The notes under the pieces were generated by a model that made no database searches, was not told the origin of the DNA, and saw only the letters and a program-made list of their open reading frames with translations. Source: Artemia franciscana (taxonomy: Eukaryota > Arthropoda > Branchiopoda > Anostraca > Artemiidae). Taken from it: a stretch of DNA of 64,000 nucleotides. Both the position numbers and the translations under genes were made by a program. The stretch is taken from contig NC_088875.1 in the NCBI RefSeq assembly GCF_032884065.1, positions 44,501,291-44,565,290 on the forward strand, given 5' to 3'. Below, in pieces: positions 63,957-64,000 of the stretch (the stretch's first letter is position 1; each line of letters opens with the position of its first letter).

Positions 63957-64000
63957 CTGAAATAGAAATCGGTCAGTAGAAAAAACTACTGGCAAAATAA

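Overview
This window looks like AT-rich nuclear DNA of an invertebrate animal. Genes are split by GT-AG introns of several kilobases, there are several families of non-LTR retrotransposons, Helitrons, hAT-like and foldback elements, and long (TA)n and (GA)n tracts. Nothing is bacterial: there are no operons and no long host ORFs. A crustacean or other arthropod fits the mix, but that is inference.

Three host genes can be recognised from short, phase-compatible exons, all on the minus strand. (1) The 5' part of an alpha/beta-class syntrophin (first coding exon 8408-8625, PDZ exon 2730-2854) leaves the window at its left edge. (2) Middle exons of pICln, the methylosome and Sm-protein chaperone subunit, are at 37293-37435 and 34642-34788, with a probable acidic exon at 27905-27991. 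(3) The last two exons of a strawberry notch homologue are at 63647-63956 and 59556-59647, followed by poly(A) signals near 59454-59476. In each case the codon split across the intron closes correctly, which is the strongest evidence available here. A few more splice-flanked open segments (15188, 15484, 23092-23353, 47179) may be exons of unidentified genes.

Layout: 0-8.6 kb is syntrophin intron filled with hairpin-ended repeats (family H with antisense tRNA-Pro-like modules, family R) and a foldback element interrupted by an R copy. 8.6-16.7 kb holds retrotransposon scraps, a non-autonomous hAT-like element and a foldback MITE. 16.7-20.3 kb is a decayed non-LTR element (family B) whose ORF1 carried a PHD finger. 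20.5-27.6 kb has degenerate tandem repeats, a (GA)n/(TA)n tract and a TIR element inserted in TA repeats. 27.9-37.4 kb is pICln, with a five-copy 518-bp array in one intron and a triplicated exon boundary. 37.7-42.6 kb is a reverse-transcriptase pseudogene split by a Helitron sitting in TA repeats. 42.6-47.0 kb is the best-preserved retrotransposon (family A), with a PHD ORF, a zinc-knuckle ORF, endonuclease and RT. 47.6-51.2 kb is a foldback element split by a third retrotransposon (family C). 51.3-55.1 kb has a compound foldback element and a near-perfect 0.5-kb palindrome. 57-64 kb is strawberry notch sequence with more R and H copies in its intron.

The host genes have no evident joint function. 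The most unusual items are the tandem triplication of a pICln exon/intron boundary, the hairpin-ended elements with embedded tRNA-like modules, and the retrotransposon with an extra PHD-finger ORF.
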